Assembly (NCBI GenBank): GCA_032821775.1
Contig: JAVLRN010000014.1
Coordinates: forward strand, 248,001-312,000
Direction of reading: 5' to 3'
Source: Sanguinoderma infundibulare
Taxonomy: Eukaryota; Basidiomycota; Agaricomycetes; Polyporales; Polyporaceae
Length of the DNA stretch: 64,000 nt
Shown: positions 11,623-23,199 of the stretch, one piece after another
How positions within the stretch are numbered: the stretch's first letter is position 1
Layout of the letters: the number at the start of each line of letters is the position of its first letter
Notes under the pieces: generated by a model
Told to the model about the DNA's origin: nothing
Seen by the model: only the letters and a program-made list of their open reading frames with translations
Database searches by the model: none
Position numbers and translations under genes: made by a program

Positions 11623-13230
11623 ATGGCGCCCATTCGCAAGTCGGATTCGTTGTATTTGCATTATCCCGCTCGGAAGGCTGTGGTATTCCACAAAACGGAT
11701 TCCAGGGTGAACCCAGAGATACGGGTAAGTCATGTACGTCAACAGTCTGCTTGCGTCCACCGACACCTCGTTGCCGTACCCAGGTGTGTTGCACTTTCCC
11801 AAACTGCGAGGAGTCCGTCGGCCGCCCTGGCGACGATTACAGGCGTCATCTGGGGGTCCACACCGAGTGGTGCGTAACCACTGTCACTCTCCCCCACCAT
11901 CCTGGCTAATTAGAGCATCTAGCGAGTTCCTCTGCGACAAACCGGGCTGCGCGGAAGCGGGCGTCGGGTTCCGCCAGCTGAGCAACAAAAAGGATCACAT
12001 GGACAAAGTCCAGTAAGTGTCAGGTTACGTCTTTCTCGTCTGTGGCCGGTGGCTCACGCTGCGCGCTCATTCAGCGGTGCTCACAACAAGTATGAATGCC
12101 TTCGGACGTGGGTCAAGGCAGACGGGACCATTGAGACCTGTTCGGCGCGATACCGCGATCGCAGGAGTCTCGGACGGCACGAAATCGAAGTCCACAAGGG
12201 CCACAAGATTCCAGTGGTTGGAAAGCGTCGTAGTTTCCCGCGCGAGAAGCATTTGTTCCTATTCTTTCCGGACGACGTCGAGGATAACGTGGAGGCCGAG
12301 AGGGCATATATGGAGAAGCTGTTTCTGGACCCGGACTCGACGCTGGCGATGCAGCTGGAAGAATTGGGCGTGCCGTATCCATCGGGCGACTTTCCTCTCC
12401 CCAGCACCGAAAGAGTCTCCGCCCGGACCGCCCGCCGGCCTGCGGTCGCGCGTACCAAGAGGAGCAAGCCGAGGAAGCCTGCTGTAAAGCCTGCTGTGAA
12501 GCGTCTGGTTGACCCCGAGGAGGAGGACGAGTTCGACAACTCCTTGGATGCGTTCGGCGCGACCTACCCCTCGTCCTCCTGCCCGCCGGTCCCCGCGCTG
12601 GATATAATCTCGCTCATTAATGATCAGCGCGGCGTCCAGACCCCATCCGAGGGCTCGCCCTTCCCCCCGCGCTTTCAATCCGTCCCCCCATTGCAGGCGA
12701 GCCCGATACCGGAGATGAGGACACCGGACTTGTGGTCGGCCACGCCAGAGTCCGCGAGCATCGGGCAGGACATCACCTTGTACTACGGTCTCCTCTTCCC
12801 TTCGCCACCGCCATCACCACCACCGCCCTCATTTCCTGTTGCGTTTGACGGCATGATCGACCCGAGCAAGGTCACGCTCCGCGACCCTAGTCAGGTGTGC
12901 GCAGGGCGGTGGATGGCGACGAGGGACCAGTGGTCGGCCGCGCCCGAGCCCAAGCGCGTGAGCAGGGGGCCGGACTTGTCGTTCGACGATGCTCTCTTCT
13001 CCCCGCCCCCGCCACCCTCGCCGCCACTACCCTCACGGCCTGTTGTGGTCAACGGGACGATCGACCCGAGCGCGCTCATGCTCCCCGTCCCTCCGTCAAA
13101 TACGGACGAGCAGACGAACATGGTGAACGCGGGGCTGGGATTGAGCCCCGCCTACTACACCCCGAGTCCGGCCATGTTGTCGGCTGAGCCCAACGAGCGC
13201 AAGGCACTCCTGGCATTCCTCCGCTTGTGA
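11623..13230 (+). CDS. ZF-1: three-finger C2H2-like zinc-finger protein with proline-rich tail
   Basis: Four exons (11623-11724, 11784-11869, 11923-12012, 12075-13230), 477 residues. Exon 1 is a 34-residue leader. Exons 2-4 set up three C2H2-like fingers: CTFPNCEES...HLGVH, CDKPGCAEAGVGF...DHMDKVH and CLRTWVKADGTIETC...RHEIEVH. The second is completed across the last splice. A conserved segment follows (VVGKRRSFPREKH, LFFPDDVEDNVEAERAYME), then a basic KPRKPAVK patch and a long proline-rich tail. The tail has two related blocks, each with a W-S-A-(T/A)-P-E start, a PPPSPP run and an IDPS-x-(L/V)-x-L motif. The architecture suggests a DNA-binding regulator, but no target or activity is known. 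Nearly identical to ZF-2, more distant from ZF-3 and ZF-4. Splice joins keep frame at all three introns. Confidence 0.82.
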
Positions 13231-14102
13231 CCTGTGATACTGGCGTCGTTGTCGTCGTCGTGGCCCGCTCTGCCCTTTCTCGTCTTTCGGTTCCTCTCCC
13301 CATCTCCGTCTCCGCTTTCATCCTTTCCCCGTCTCATCCGTTTTGCTCTTTCCTCGTCCTATCTTTGCTGTTATCTTTACCATGATTTTCGTCGGCATCG
13401 TCTGATTCGAACATCGCGCTGTACCATATCACATATCATCATTGGGTCCACGGACCTATAGTACGCCTTTGCTATACCTTTTAGATCCTGGATATCCTCG
13501 CATTTCGGCACGTGCCTTATCATGTCTTGTATTTCTAGCATCACATTTGCTTTTGTTTCTCCGCCATCTCCACGCTGAATGTGGCTGTCTTCCTTCATGT
13601 CCTTACATACTGTAGATATGGGATGCACAGTTAATAAATGGACGCCGTAATTATGGGTCCTTATCGACGTTATCTATTTGGTTGTAGGTCCCTGTCGACG
13701 TCCATATGTGTCTGCTTGGCCGTGTGCGCGACTATCGTCGGCGTTGACGTCCATGAATTTGACAGAGAAAGTTGTACATATCTAAGACGTAAACTTGTCT
13801 GATAAGGAACCAACGCGGATCCTCCGGAAGATGCCACGTATTAGGCTTGTTGCGCTGGCTGTCAACCAGTCGGTAGTATCCGAGTGTACATATTCATCGG
13901 TCGTGGTAAACCACAACTTACGCGCGTCGGCTTGCACATACACAACTGCACAGGGCATGATCGATGCGCTCGGAACGACAGATGGGAAGCCGAGTCTTGT
14001 AAATCGTTCGCGTCAAGGCTTATCCTCCCAGCTTCACACCTGCCATAGCACCTCACCTCTACACTTCGGAGTCCACGGTCACTAGAGGTGAAACACCAAA
14101 AC
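13231..14102. other. 3' flank of ZF-1 and convergent intergenic region
   Basis: From about 13400 to 13660 the sequence is clearly related to the 3' flank of ZF-2 at 23330-23575 (shared GGATATCCTCGCATTTCGGC and TGTATTTCTAGC blocks). The duplication therefore extends past the stop codon. The rest holds no recognised gene. Confidence 0.6.
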
Positions 14103-15318
14103 TCACGGATCGTCCACGCCCAGCCTAGTCCCGACGTCTTCCCACTCCTCTGCAGTATCCTTCAACTTCTCCGCCCGCGCCTTCACGTCCGAGATCGCGT
14201 CATCCCCCAAGAACAGCCACAGCGGCATTTCGCCTCCCTTCCCCTCCGCTCCACCCTCCCCGCGCACGACGTCGACGAGCGCGTCCATCCCCTTCGCCGG
14301 GTCGCCCTTGTTCGGCGTCCGCTGGCGGTCCTCGATCCTCCTCTGCAGCGCCTCGCGGAGGGTGTCGTACGGGGCGTTGTAGCCGGCGACAGGGTTCACG
14401 GGGATGTGAACCTGTAGCGGTGCCGCGGTATCGAACTGGCCCGGTGCGACGATGAGGACGCGGATGTTGAACGGCGCGAGCTCGACGGAGAGCGTCTCGC
14501 CGTATGCTATTTGCAATTCAGGACGAGCATCAACAGGAACTGGTGGATAGTTGGCGCGTACAGTGGAGAGCTACTTTCGACGCGGCGTACGGCCCTGTAC
14601 CGGAGCGCCATGGTCTGTGAGTTACGAACCCTTGGCTAGAACACTGATTCGCGCATGCTCACCAATACCCTTTATAGTCAAAATCGCAAGCGTCAAAGGG
14701 TAATTCTGCGCTGAATAAATCGTAAAAGAACGTGCCAACACTTGGTTCCTATAGACCGACCGGCTTCCAATCAGTACGATAGTGCCCGAGCTCCGTGCGC
14801 GCATGTGTGGGAGAAAAGAGTTGTTGACGTTTATTGGGCCGAGAAGGTTTGTATTCAAGAACGGCAAGAACATCGCAGCCCTGTGACGGACAGCTTAAAA
14901 CTTAATCCATTCAACGCCGTATTTGCCTTCTAGACACTCACCCGAACTCCTCAGTCATACCGGACAGAGGGTTGTACGTTGCATTGTGCACGATGACGTC
15001 GACACGACCCCAACGTTCTACGGCCCTTCTCGCTGTCTCTTGAAGAACCTCGAATGACCAAGTGACGTCCAACTCAAGGACAAAGATACGAGTTTTGTCC
15101 ATGTCCGGTTGAGAGAGAAGCGGGTCGAGGCGATCGGTTTGACGGGCGGTCGCGATCACGCAATCGCCTCTCGCGAGGATACGTTTGAGGAGTGCAAGGC
15201 CGAGGCCTCTAGAGGCTCCTGCAAGTGAACACAGGCGGAGTGTCAGTTCAGTTCATGTATAGTGCGACGAACGTTACGAACCAGTTACCAGCCAGACGAG
15301 CTGCACACCCGGTGACAT
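14103..15318 (-). CDS. Short-chain dehydrogenase/reductase (SDR)
   Basis: Five exons (15318-15282, 15218-14942, 14880-14663, 14594-14562, 14506-14103), about 322 residues. Classical SDR marks are the nucleotide-binding TGASRGLG, assembled across the first splice, then the LELDVT segment after strand 3, VHNA in place of NNAG, the catalytic serine in VLIGSRSVYRNQ, and the Y-x-x-x-K pair in GPYAASKVALH, assembled across a splice. The segment LSVELAPFNIRVLIVAPG is typical of SDR strand 6. Substrate cannot be told. A 72-nt in-frame stretch just after RNQ (about 14743-14672) adds residues unlike the family and may be an extra intron, which would give 298 residues. It is divergent from TFB5, with a 383-bp shared upstream region. 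Confidence 0.8.
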
Positions 15319-15701
15319 GAGAGGCGTGGATTACCTCTGTTTTGCAGTCCAGGTATATATAGCCATTTGCAGGCTCCTTCCAGGGAGAGGCGTTATCTCT
15401 CACACGGCGTGGAATAGCAGATAACTTAAAAACTGCGCAACGTTCTCCGAATTTGCGGACAGTCGCAGAATGTCAAGTGTGGTTTATGTATGCAGGGTCC
15501 GAAGTTGCCACGGAGGAGGTTGAGATGAACGTTGGCGATGGGCGTAAAGGAGGACAAGTCCCCACGGCGTCGCCCAGGCGTCAAACGACCTTGTCTCTTC
15601 CCTTGTGCCCACGACCCATCGACGCCTCCTTCCCTAGCTTCATTGATTTGCGGCTGCTGTGTGTATACCTGGGAAGACCTACTGGGCTGGTAGAGTAGGA
15701 G
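15319..15701. promoter_or_regulatory. Divergent promoter region between the SDR gene and TFB5
   Basis: 383 bp between two start codons on opposite strands. No defined motif is claimed. TATATATAG at about 15353-15361 lies roughly 40 bp upstream of the SDR start codon and could serve it. Confidence 0.4.
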
Positions 15702-16065
15702 ATGAAGGCCATCAGAGGTGCGTCATGCCAGAATCCGAGTCTCTCGAATGACAGCGCTCACAGTATTCAGGTGTGCTTCTTACCTGGTCAGTAGGATGGA
15801 GTTCTGGCAAGATTCTTGACCTGAAGGGCTATCAAATCTTCAACACAGCGATTCGGCCGTCAAGCAGATACTTCTGACGATGAACGAGAAGGAGAGTTTC
15901 ATTATCGAGGATCTGGACGATCACCATGTTGTGATCAAGGCGGAACAGGAGTACCGAGTGAGGCGGGACCTCGAGGCTGAGGTGAGTAACCCTATCTGTA
16001 GACATTGGGATGGGGTGCTGAGGTGCACCATGTAGCTGGAGAAGAACACCTACAGTTTGGAGTGA
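15702..16065 (+). CDS. tfb5: TFIIH core subunit TFB5 (GTF2H5/TTDA homologue)
   Basis: Four exons: 15702-15717, 15771-15786, 15849-15981 and 16036-16065, giving 64 residues. The first two exons are only 16 nt each. The spliced protein reads MKAIRGVLLTCDSAVKQILL, then LTMNEKESFIIEDLDDHHVV, and ends LEKNTYSLE. This is the full length and fold signature of TFB5/GTF2H5, the small subunit that stabilises TFIIH and stimulates XPB in nucleotide excision repair. Every junction is GT-AG and keeps frame. The gene has no long open frame because of its micro-exons, so automated calling would easily miss or truncate it. Its 3' end lies about 310 bp from the APH-like gene on the same strand. Confidence 0.9.
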
Positions 16066-16377
16066 AGGCGAGCGCATCGTCCTGCTCAGACTCTGTCGTC
16101 CCGGCTCTGTGCGCCCCAACTGTACATACCCGCGAGCAGCTCAATGAAAATCCCATTTTCCCATCACTGGCCTATCTTCGATCGAGTTCTCTCTGTGGAT
16201 GAAATGAAATCCGCACGTTCTCCAAGTTGGACTCCGAGTTGTGATAAGCGTAAGCCCGGCGCCTGTAGTCATCGATGACTTGCCTCCTTCCTCCAGTAAG
16301 TGCTCTCGCGATGGACTCGAAAGAATTGCTTCCAAAGCATTCCAGGTGTATCTAGACAAGCTCTGCGATATTTCAAG

Positions 16378-17468
16378 ATGCTCGAGGTCACAGAAGCAGA
16401 CGTCCAGCGCATCCTGGAGCATCATCGTGGAGGATCTACAGGCATCGCAGAATTCTGCAAGATTAAGCAACGTGGTTTCGGGTGAGTACCCTCACGTCGA
16501 CACCTCTGATAATGAAACCTACTGCCGTGCACATGCTTACCCGTTGCGAGCGCAGGGCATTCACCGCGACCCAGACATTCCTCGCCCGCGTAGATGACGG
16601 CACGTCCTATATTCTCAAGGCAGCTGCCGCGACAACAACTAGCTCCGAATCTTATCTCCCCAACTCCCTCGAATCGGAGCACAAACTCCTCAAACTTGTC
16701 GCAGGAGAAACCGATATACCCACTGTCACAATTCACGCGCTCGACACCTCCACCACCCTCGTCCCGTACCAATACCTGCTCCTCGCGCACCCCGGCGGAG
16801 TCTCGCTTGCCCTCGCACGCACATCTGGCAAGCTCTCCCAACGCCAAGCCTCGCTGCTCGACCTCCGCCTGGGTTCGTACCTCAAGCAACTGCACGAACG
16901 CGTCCAGAACGACTGGTTCGGTCTTCCCTCACAGGAGAACGCTCAGCTCTATACATGGCAAGAAGCCTTCATGCTGCTCCTCGAGACGCTCCTTGACGAC
17001 GCGCTTGCGGCGGACGTCGTACTACCGTACGAAGACTTGCGGCTGTATCTGTCGCGCGCGATCGGGTCCTTCCTGTTCGACGACTGCGAGGTGCCGTCGC
17101 TCGTGTCGTTCGCGGGCGACGATTATTCGACGTTTGTCGACTTCGACTTGGAGAACGGCCAGCCGGAGGACAAGGAAGTGCGCGTGACGTCGTTTGCGTC
17201 TGTCGGACATGCGTTGTGGGGCGATCCGCTGTTGGAGGCGCTGTTCTTGGAGCCGAGCGCGGCCTTGCTGGAGGGGTACGGCGGGACGTTGATCGTCTTT
17301 GCACGGCAGAAGACGAAGCGGCTGTGGTACACGTTTTTCCTCGCGCTAGTCATCCTCGTCCAGGCGAAGAGGTTGGGAATGGGAGAGGCGGACCACGAGA
17401 AGGTGCGATGGGCGAAGGAGACTGCAGAGAAGTGTGTAGCGGAACTGAAGGATGCGCCGTGCTACTAG
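16378..17468 (+). CDS. APH/choline-kinase-like protein with unconventional active site
   Basis: Two exons (16378-16481 and 16556-17468), 338 residues, joined at GTGAGT...GCGCAG so that RGF-GAFTATQTFL is continuous. The N-lobe looks kinase-like (FLARVDDGTSYILKAAA with an ILK lysine, then SEHKLLKLV). LGSYLKQLH...QNDWFGLP and YTWQEAF are typical of fungal aminoglycoside-phosphotransferase-like proteins. The usual HGDLxxxN catalytic motif is not seen. In its place stands VPSLVSFAGDDYSTFVDFD, which retains acidic residues only, so phosphotransferase activity is uncertain. The start is the ATG at 16378; a further upstream exon cannot be excluded. Substrate unknown. Confidence 0.65.
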
Positions 17469-17775
17469 CGCGGGGTTGTACTGATCCTGTTCGTGTATAT
17501 AAACATAACGATAAATATGTTATGGATTCGCGATGGTTGTAACATAACTGACAGTAATGCTTCATAAGTCGACGGAGCAATCAACCGCTCAACACCGTGT
17601 TGATAAAGTCAGGCTACACTTCCCTATTTGGTCTGATGGACGTAGCCACAGCGGAGTTTGAAGGCCCGCCTAGCGGCTCTTTCCTTCCGACCACCACCAG
17701 ACCGGCAACGAAAAAACCTCCGTCACAGACCCAAACCCATCGCGAACTTCCTTATCAGCTATCGGGTTTGTAGCC
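17469..17775. other. Intergenic region between the APH-like and F-box genes
   Basis: 307 bp between two same-strand genes. AT-rich sequence near 17498-17525 may hold polyadenylation signals. Nothing else seen. Confidence 0.4.
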
Positions 17776-19648
17776 ATGCCGAGCGCCACACCAATACTTG
17801 CAAAAGCACCACAGAGTACCGCAAACTGGAGCTTCGACTTCGACTTCGACTTCGACTTCGACTTCTCCCTGCGAATCCAGGACACCTTCCCCTTGACCCG
17901 CGACCCGAACCGCTTTCCGGTCAATGAGGCTGTCTCTGACGTGAGTATATGGTACTAACTTAAGCGAAAATACACTGATGGTATTTCTCAGATTTCCAGC
18001 CCGAGTACTATGCCAGGCTCGAGTCCTCGAGGCTTAACAACCGTCAATGTCGATGTCCAGAACCACATCATGTCTTTCATGTCGACCCCAGACCTATCCG
18101 CTCTCATGAGGACGTGTAGATACTTCCTCGATGCCGTCCTGCTCCCAATTTGCTCTCGGTCCGGCGATCTCCTCTGTGACAACAACCTGACACGTATTCC
18201 CTCGTTCCGTCGCTTCCTGCGCATCAACGGAGGACCTACGTCTCGCACGCACCTCATCAAAGAACTCTGGTTGTCGGTGGCCGACCGGGCATTCAAGTTG
18301 GGCTACGATATGCATACCTATCAGTGCCGTCATGTGAGTCCTGACCGGAAAGAGTGGGCAACCGCCTTCCTCGATATCCTACGCCACTGCCGCAATATTC
18401 GTCGGCTCCGCATCGGCCAATGGATGGGCGATATCTCCTTTCCTCTTCTCGTCTACACCATCACCACGTCACTTCGTGGTCTGGAGGACTTGACTATATA
18501 CCCGGAAGACGCGGAGATCACCGGCTTGCGCAAACTCTCCCGCCTCCCCCTGCGTAGGCTCTCGTTCCTGAAATATCACGACTTGGACGGAGTCGATTCG
18601 ATTCCTGTCGCTTCCGAATATCTTCCTCGCTCGCTGACGGAGCTCGACATCCACCCGCAATTCCCCGTCAACATCCCCTTCCCATCCGTCTGGAAGCTCG
18701 GCATACGGGACACGCAGTCGGAGACGTTCGTGGCCCACGCGACGGCGGCATTCCCCAACGTCACCCATCTCATCTTACGCCGACACGACTTCGAGCACGA
18801 CTGCGCAAGTTTTCGCGGGCGTGAGGAGGACGACAACTTGCGGAAACGCAACAAGATCGAATGGCGATCGCAGTCCTCCCAGTGGCCATCGCTGTCCGCG
18901 ATCTGGGCAGAGGACCTCTGCATACCGTACCACCTCGGCTTCTCCCGCCAAGTACCTTCGCTGTCGATCCCGTTCAGAAGGAAGAAGGAAGAGGCGTACG
19001 TCGCGCCGGTCCTGACCGACATCCGTCCGCGTTTCTTGGAGCTCCGGATCAACGTGGACACCTGCGACTTCGGGTCGGTTGCATGGCCAGCGCACTTCGG
19101 GCCGTCGATCTCGTCCGTCCTGTGTCTCGCGGTGGTCATGCACGCGGAGGACTTTGCCGATAAGTTGACTCGGCGGCATGCCAGTAACTTACTCGTGAGT
19201 ACTGCTATCCATGTTGTGATACAACGCGCGCGACGCTGACAGTGCTCAGATTCAGGATGAACTCTGCCTGGGGATCCTCCCCCTCTTTACATCTCTCACG
19301 CACTTGCTCGTGAGGTTCGAGCGGACGTACACTTCGTCGTCCGACGCGGACTGCAGCGGGCTCTTCAAGGACGGGGAGGCTTGCAGATTGCGCACCGTGA
19401 TCGGGGACCAAGAGGGACTCTTCAAGAACGCTTGCGCGGAGTCGCTGCGGTGGATCGGATTCGAGTTGCAGGGTTGGGGCTTCGAGTCCTACGAAGTATC
19501 GTATATGCGAGCTGATGAAGACTCGGAGGATCGAGCGGCGAGCGTCACTTGGACAAAGATGAGCGAGGCTGCGGGTCTGGCGATGCTGAGAGCGGAGGGC
19601 ATGAACGAGTTCTGGGACATTCGGCCTTCAGTTGCTACTGTGTACTAG
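17776..19648 (+). CDS. F-box-type protein with leucine-rich body and N-terminal Phe-Asp repeat
   Basis: Three exons (17776-17940, 17992-19194, 19250-19648), 588 residues. The first intron has a clear ACTAAC branch site. Exon 1 encodes a (Phe-Asp) run from the hexanucleotide TTCGAC repeated about five times near 17833. The F-box-like segment begins near residue 65 (VDVQNHIMSFMSTPDLSALM, RTCRYFLDAVLLPIC). The remainder has spaced leucine motifs (RLRIGQWMGDISFPLL, LEDLTIYPEDAEI, LTELDIHPQF) typical of fungal F-box/LRR proteins that present substrates to SCF ubiquitin ligases. The substrate is unknown. Copy number of such genes is high in agaricomycetes. Confidence 0.75.
17833..17866 (+). repeat. 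Hexanucleotide microsatellite (TTCGAC)n inside the F-box gene
   Basis: About five and a half perfect TTCGAC units, encoding alternating Phe and Asp in frame. Because the unit is six bases, length changes keep the frame. Confidence 0.85.
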
Positions 19649-20412
19649 ATCTTTGCCGCATGATATCGTGTCAGAATAAGTTACAATACATCGTGCAAAC
19701 TCGTCGTTCGGACGGTTACCGTATTCAAAGCTTGAGCAGCTGGCTAGAATATCTCACCACAATTGAAACGCACGAAGAACGGTAAGCAACTCAGGACCTG
19801 GATCGCTGAACAGAAGTCGGAATATCTTACTCAGTAACGAATAATGAGAGACTACTTTTGCTCACCTGCCTCGCGGCGGCCGTAAAGCATGCATGATCCA
19901 ACCGCGATCCGCTGCGGGAGTGATCCAGCCACAGACCAGTCGTCAATAAACTATAGGTTTGCATTAGAAGGGAATTTCATGCTGATATGATTTACGGCCA
20001 AGCAATCTGAGTGGTCATGGAGCCCGAAGAAGCGGAGGAGGAGGTCAGACTCTGTCAAATTCAGAGTTTTCAACATCGGGCCGGTCCGCGAAGCCGTTCT
20101 CCAAATCGGGTCAAGCGCCTCCCGACGCTTCCCGACGACATCCCTTTTCAAGTTTTCCACGACGACGGCTGCGTCGTACTCCGTTCTAACGCTTCTACGT
20201 CACAAAGCTTACTGTGTATTCGACTACCGTTTAGGAGATGCTTGTCTTCCACTGTGACCCGACAAGAACGGCGGGCTGGGACGGTGCTCGGACGGACATG
20301 CTGCCTGCAGCTGGGCACGCGGCTCGACGGAAAGCGGCTGCGTTGTCGGGCCCAACAGACAAAAAACTCTGTATCCTATTTGTGCAAGTGCTCTCTGGAA
20401 TTCGTGATGCTG

Positions 20413-20418
20413 GTGAGT
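20413..20418 (+). other. Conserved splice-donor-like site upstream of ZF-2
   Basis: GTGAGTACTAGTA occurs here, at 44950 and at 49108, about 1.1 to 1.4 kb before the start codons. A perfect fungal donor in three copies hints at a spliced non-coding transcript or a far-upstream 5' UTR exon. No matching exon structure was proven. Confidence 0.4.
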
Positions 20419-21385
20419 ACTAGTACTTCTGCCCCTTCGGGACAAATTACGACGACAGCAAATCCCTCCACGGCGGCGAGTCGCTTCACAATGAGGGTCG
20501 CTGTGCTTCAGACCAGGTCTAGGGAGGGATCTATCACACCCTGCGGTCGAGGACAACTCTCATTGTGAATGGCTTTCTGTCCACTGTAAAGACGTATACT
20601 GCAGTCGTCGCGGCGGAGGGCATGATATGCGCGTCTACTGTGAGCCAGCACAGAGCGCCAATGAAGGCGATCTGTGTACGGCCAGAACGATTGGAGCCAC
20701 AGGCCTCAGCCTGGACAATAAACGTCCCCGAGACGGACAATGGGGGATGTTGTTAAGCAGACGTGCGAAGGACATTTTCTAGTCCTTCCTGTTCCGGCGT
20801 GCGGTCATCATGTTTGGTCGTGGTGTTTGGACAAAGGAAGCCCAGGATGTGGGCGCAGCCGCAGCCATTCCATAGGCCCGGATGATTATTCCTCGCTGCA
20901 CCACCGCCTGTTCCTTGAACTGGAAGGATACTCTTTTAGCACCCTGTGCTATCACTCAGCTTATATTCTGCGTGGCCGTCAGTGGCACGAAATAAATGAT
21001 ACGGCTGTGTCACGGCCTTGCGCTTTACCATGAGACAAAGGTTGGAACGTCTACATGGCGTTTTCTCCCAGGGTCCAGGACAGGTTATCACGCCGTGCGA
21101 CTCGGGCTGTGTCGCGCTAGACGAAGGCGCACTGGCCGGAAAGTAGGGCATCTCCACAGGCTAGCTGGAGAATATTTTGCGATGACCAACAGAGTGGCAC
21201 CGGGCAGTGAGAAACTCCGCATTCTCGAACGTCACCAGGGCTGTGGAGCACCCAGCAGTAAGGATAGCGGCTAATAGTGGTCAGGCCGGTCAGGGCACGG
21301 GACAAGACAAACATCTGCAGACACGCGCGGAGTATCAATCACCTGGAATGGGAACCGTAGCGCAAGCAAGGTTGTCCAAAATTTC

Positions 21386-21403
21386 CATGTCCGGCAGGAC
21401 ATG
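21386..21403. promoter_or_regulatory. 18-bp palindrome upstream of ZF-2
   Basis: CATGTCCGGCAGGACATG: 7-bp perfect inverted arms around GGCA, 117 bp before the TATAAA box. Identical in the ZF-3 and ZF-4 promoters. Its symmetry suggests a site for a dimeric regulator. Confidence 0.65.
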
Positions 21404-21502
21404 CGACGGTCATTGCGTCCGCAGGAGCCCGGTTGTTTGGTTCTCATTGTGACAAGCTTTGAACGGCCAAGCGCGGGAGGCGACGGAGCCGGGATGGACA
21501 CC

Positions 21503-21508
21503 TATAAA
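21503..21508 (+). promoter_or_regulatory. TATA box of ZF-2
   Basis: TATAAA in the conserved GGGATGGACACCTATAAAGC context, 101 bp before the start codon. Confidence 0.75.
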
Positions 21509-21603
21509 GCGGGGTCGTTTAGCGCTTTGCCACATCCCTCCCTCCCTCTGGACTCTGTTACTCCTCCGAAGTCACCCTACCTATACACCCTCCTGACCAT
21601 ACG

Positions 21604-23199
21604 ATGGCGCCTATTCGCAAGTCGGATTCGTTGTATTTGCATTATCCCGCTCGGAAGGCTGTGGTATTCCACAAAACGGATTCCAGGGTGAACCCAGAGA
21701 TACGGGTAAGTCATGTACGTTAACAGTCTGCTTGCGTCCACCGACACCTCGTTGCCGTACCCAGGTGTGTTGCACTTTTCCAAACTGCGAGGAGTCCGTC
21801 GGCCGCCCTGGCGACGATTACAGGCGTCATCTGGGGATCCACACCGAGTGGTGCGCAACCACTGTCACTCTCCCTCACCATCTTGGCTGATTAGAGCATC
21901 TAGCGAGTTCCTCTGCGACAAACCGGGCTGCGCGGAAGCGGGGGTCGGCTTCCGCCAGCTGAGCAACAAAAAGGATCACATGGAGAAAGTCCAGTAAGTG
22001 TCAGGCTGGGTCTTTCCCGTGTGTGGACGGTCGCTCACTTTGCGCGCTCATTCAGCGGTGCTCACAACAGGTATGAATGCCTTCGGACGTGGGTCAAGCC
22101 GGACGGGACCATTGGGACCTGTTCTGCGCGATACGCCTATCGCGGGAGTCTCAAGCGGCACCAAACCGAAATGCACGATGGCCACAAGATTCCAGTGGTT
22201 GGACAGCGTCGTAGTTTCCCGCGCGAGAAGCATGTGTTCCTGTTCTTTCCGGACGACGTCGAGGATAACGTGGAGGCCGAGAGGGCATACATGGAGAAGC
22301 TGTTTCTGGACCCGGAGTCGACGCTGGCGACGCAACTTGCAGAGTTAGGCGTGCCGTATCCATCGGGCGACTTTCCTCTCCCAAGCACCGAAAAAGTCTC
22401 CACCCGGACCGCCCGCCGGCCTGCGGTCGCGCGTACCAAGAGGAGCAAGCCGAGGAAGCCTGTTGTGAAGCGTGTGGTTGACCCGGAGGAGGAAGACGAG
22501 TTCGACGACTCCTTGGATGCGTTCGGCGCTACCTACCCCTCGTCCGCCTGCCCGCGGCTCCCCGCGCTGGACGTGAACTCGCTCATTAATGATCAGCGCG
22601 GCGTCCAGACCCCATCCGAGGGCTCGCCCTTCCCCCTGCGCTTCCAAGCGGTCACCTCATTACAAGCGAGCCCGATGCCGGAGATGATGACACCGGACTT
22701 GTGGTCGGCCACGCCAGAGTCCGCGAGCATTGGGCAGGACATCACCTTGTACGACGGTCTCCTCTTCCTTTCGCCACCGCCATCACCACCACCGTCTTCA
22801 TTCCCTATTGTGTTTGACGGCATGATCGACCCGAGCAAGGTCACGCTCCGCGACCCTAGTCAGGCGTGCGCAGAGCGGTGGATGGCGACGAGGGACCAAT
22901 GGTCGGCCGCACCCGAGCCCAAGCGCGTGAGCAGGGGGCCGGACTTCTCGTTCGACGATGCTCTCTTCTCCCCGCTCCCCCCGCCCTCGCCGCCACTGCC
23001 CTCACGGCCTGTTGTGGTTAACGGGACGATCGACCCGAGCGCGCTCATGCTCCCCGTCCCTCCGTCAAATACGGACGAGCAGACGAACATGGTGAACGCG
23101 GGGCTGGGATTGCGCCCCGCCTACTACACCCCGAGTCCGGCCATGTTGTCGGCCGAGCTCAACGAGTACAACGCAATCCTGGCAATCCTGGGCTTGTGA
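21604..23199 (+). CDS. ZF-2: three-finger C2H2-like zinc-finger protein, near-identical paralogue of ZF-1
   Basis: Four exons (21604-21705, 21765-21850, 21904-21993, 22056-23199), 473 residues. The first three exons have the same lengths as in ZF-1 (102, 86 and 90 nt). Exon 1 encodes the same 34 residues as ZF-1. The fingers, the RRSFPREKH segment and the two proline-rich blocks ending in IDPSKVTL and IDPSALML are all present. The main length difference is the loss of one PAVK-type repeat in the basic patch. Most differences are substitutions that keep the frame, which argues that both copies remain under selection. Likely a DNA-binding regulator by architecture; no target known. Confidence 0.82.

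Noticed and set aside
13231..13660. A coding extension after ZF-1
   Set aside because: Similarity to the ZF-2 3' flank is real but includes frame-breaking indels, as expected for 3' UTR or flank.
20005..21600. The conserved upstream flank of the ZF units as a protein-coding gene
   Set aside because: Stops and non-multiple-of-three indels differ between the three copies in every frame. Only very short frames persist.
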